A stretch of 13,472 bases of DNA from CAIOHW01 sp964432565 (GTDB lineage: Bacteria; Bdellovibrionota; UBA1018): positions 1 to 13,472 of the forward strand of contig CAYSOA010000049.1 in assembly GCA_964432565.1 (NCBI GenBank), read 5' to 3'. Below are positions 12,927 through 13,472 of the stretch, piece by piece. The number at the start of each line of letters is the position of its first letter. Positions within the stretch are counted from its first letter, which is position 1. Position numbers and translations under genes: made by a program. Below the pieces are notes generated by a model, which saw nothing but the letters and a program-made list of their open reading frames with translations, did not search any database and was not told where the DNA came from.

Positions 12927-13472
12927 CTACGGACAACACTCGAGCTCTTCGATGGTCACCCCGTTCACATTCGTATACCAGGAACTCCCCCCCCAAACGG
13001 CTCGGTTTCCGGTGTCGTGGTACTCCTTCACGCGCGTGGTGGCCCCATTGAACCCGTTTTCCTTGCACCACTGAACGGCCGTCGATGCATACGAAGTATG
13101 ACCCTGAATGCGGAGCATGCCTGCAGCGCCCATATCCTTCGTCGGAAACTGGAATCGCTGGCACACGGGAGCAGACGAAGGAAGGGGCACCGGCACTCCT
13201 GCAGCCTTCGCGCAGCACACCGCATACGCGGTCGATAGCGTACCCGTCGATCCGGAATTACAATGCCACCCCTCGCGGCCATCGGCATGGACGATAGGAT
13301 AATGCTCGTACATGTAGGCCGATCCCGATTCTTTGCAGCCGCCACCCGTGCGATGCTCGGTCGCACCACAGAACACCTGAGCGATCTGAACTGGGGTCCC
13401 GCTGTCGACGGTTCGGCAGGCAATACCGGAAGGCTCGCCGCCCCCTACCCCCGCCTGGCAACTCGAGATCGT
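12927..13472 (-). CDS. Cysteine-rich, probably exported protein, C-terminal part (5' truncated)
   Basis: The minus-strand frame is open from the right edge to a TAG at 12927-12929, giving 181 visible residues. A GTG at 13376 could be taken as a start, but the frame continues to the edge with similar cysteine-rich sequence, so I treat the gene as truncated. Counted from the first visible residue, cysteines are at 5, 19, 35, 46, 71, 86, 87, 104, 136, 179 and 180. The stretch C35-X10-C46, then 'GWHC' at 68-71 and 'AYAVCC' at 82-87, resembles the modules of the lipoprotein at 3971-4765 in spacing and in its 'GGGC' turn. The last 75 residues, rich in Trp, Tyr and Gly and ending 'LECCP', look like a separate domain. 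The cysteine content suggests an extracytoplasmic protein, but its N-terminus is not visible. I do not recognise the family. Confidence 0.75.
   Translation of the reverse strand, partial: TISSCQAGVGGGEPSGIACRTVDSGTPVQIAQVFCGATEHRTGGGCKESGSAYMYEHYPIVHADGREGWHCNSGSTGTLSTAYAVCCAKAAGVPVPLPSSAPVCQRFQFPTKDMGAAGMLRIQGHTSYASTAVQWCKENGFNGATTRVKEYHDTGNRAVWGGSSWYTNVNGVTIEELECCP

Overview
The window is 13.5 kb of GC-rich, densely packed chromosomal DNA from a Gram-negative bacterium. The diderm assignment rests on a lipoprotein and several proteins with Sec-type signal peptides. The gene set would fit a deltaproteobacterial or Bdellovibrionota-like lineage, but nothing here fixes the taxonomy, so treat that as a guess. 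I see no rRNA, tRNA, CRISPR array, insertion sequence or prophage gene. Every gap between genes is shorter than 200 bp.

Layout from left to right. (1) The 3' end of a gene for a DUF2267-like protein (to 410). (2) Leftward, a DNA-repair pair: a PolX/PHP-type protein (2845-1151) overlapping endonuclease III nth (1169-420). The PolX polymerase active site looks dead while its PHP phosphoesterase site is intact. (3) A rightward gene for an exported protein of unknown family (3016-3912), then a GC-rich hairpin. (4) A leftward three-gene operon: DEAD-box RNA helicase (8421-6598), ABC-F ATPase (6610-4769) and a cysteine-rich lipoprotein (4765-3971). (5) A rightward pair: small exported protein (8609-9112) and DUF2461/TIGR02453 protein (9109-9825). 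(6) Three copies of a 26-bp hairpin repeat (9828-9897), then a leftward RhlE-like DEAD-box helicase (11312-9900). (7) A rightward pair: 71-aa basic protein plus a MNT-type nucleotidyltransferase (11497-12185), which resembles a toxin-antitoxin or antiphage module. (8) Leftward, a small exported protein (12795-12223) behind a strong dyad, and at the right edge the 3' part of a gene for another cysteine-rich protein (13472-12927).

Most of the window is housekeeping: base-excision repair, RNA remodelling and ribosome-associated ATPases. The parts most worth a second look are: the PolX with two of three catalytic aspartates replaced, in an operon with nth; the shared cysteine module in the lipoprotein and the right-edge protein; the 71-aa/nucleotidyltransferase pair; and the 26-bp tandem terminator-like repeats. 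I found no convincing new multi-gene system. The nucleotidyltransferase pair is the nearest candidate.
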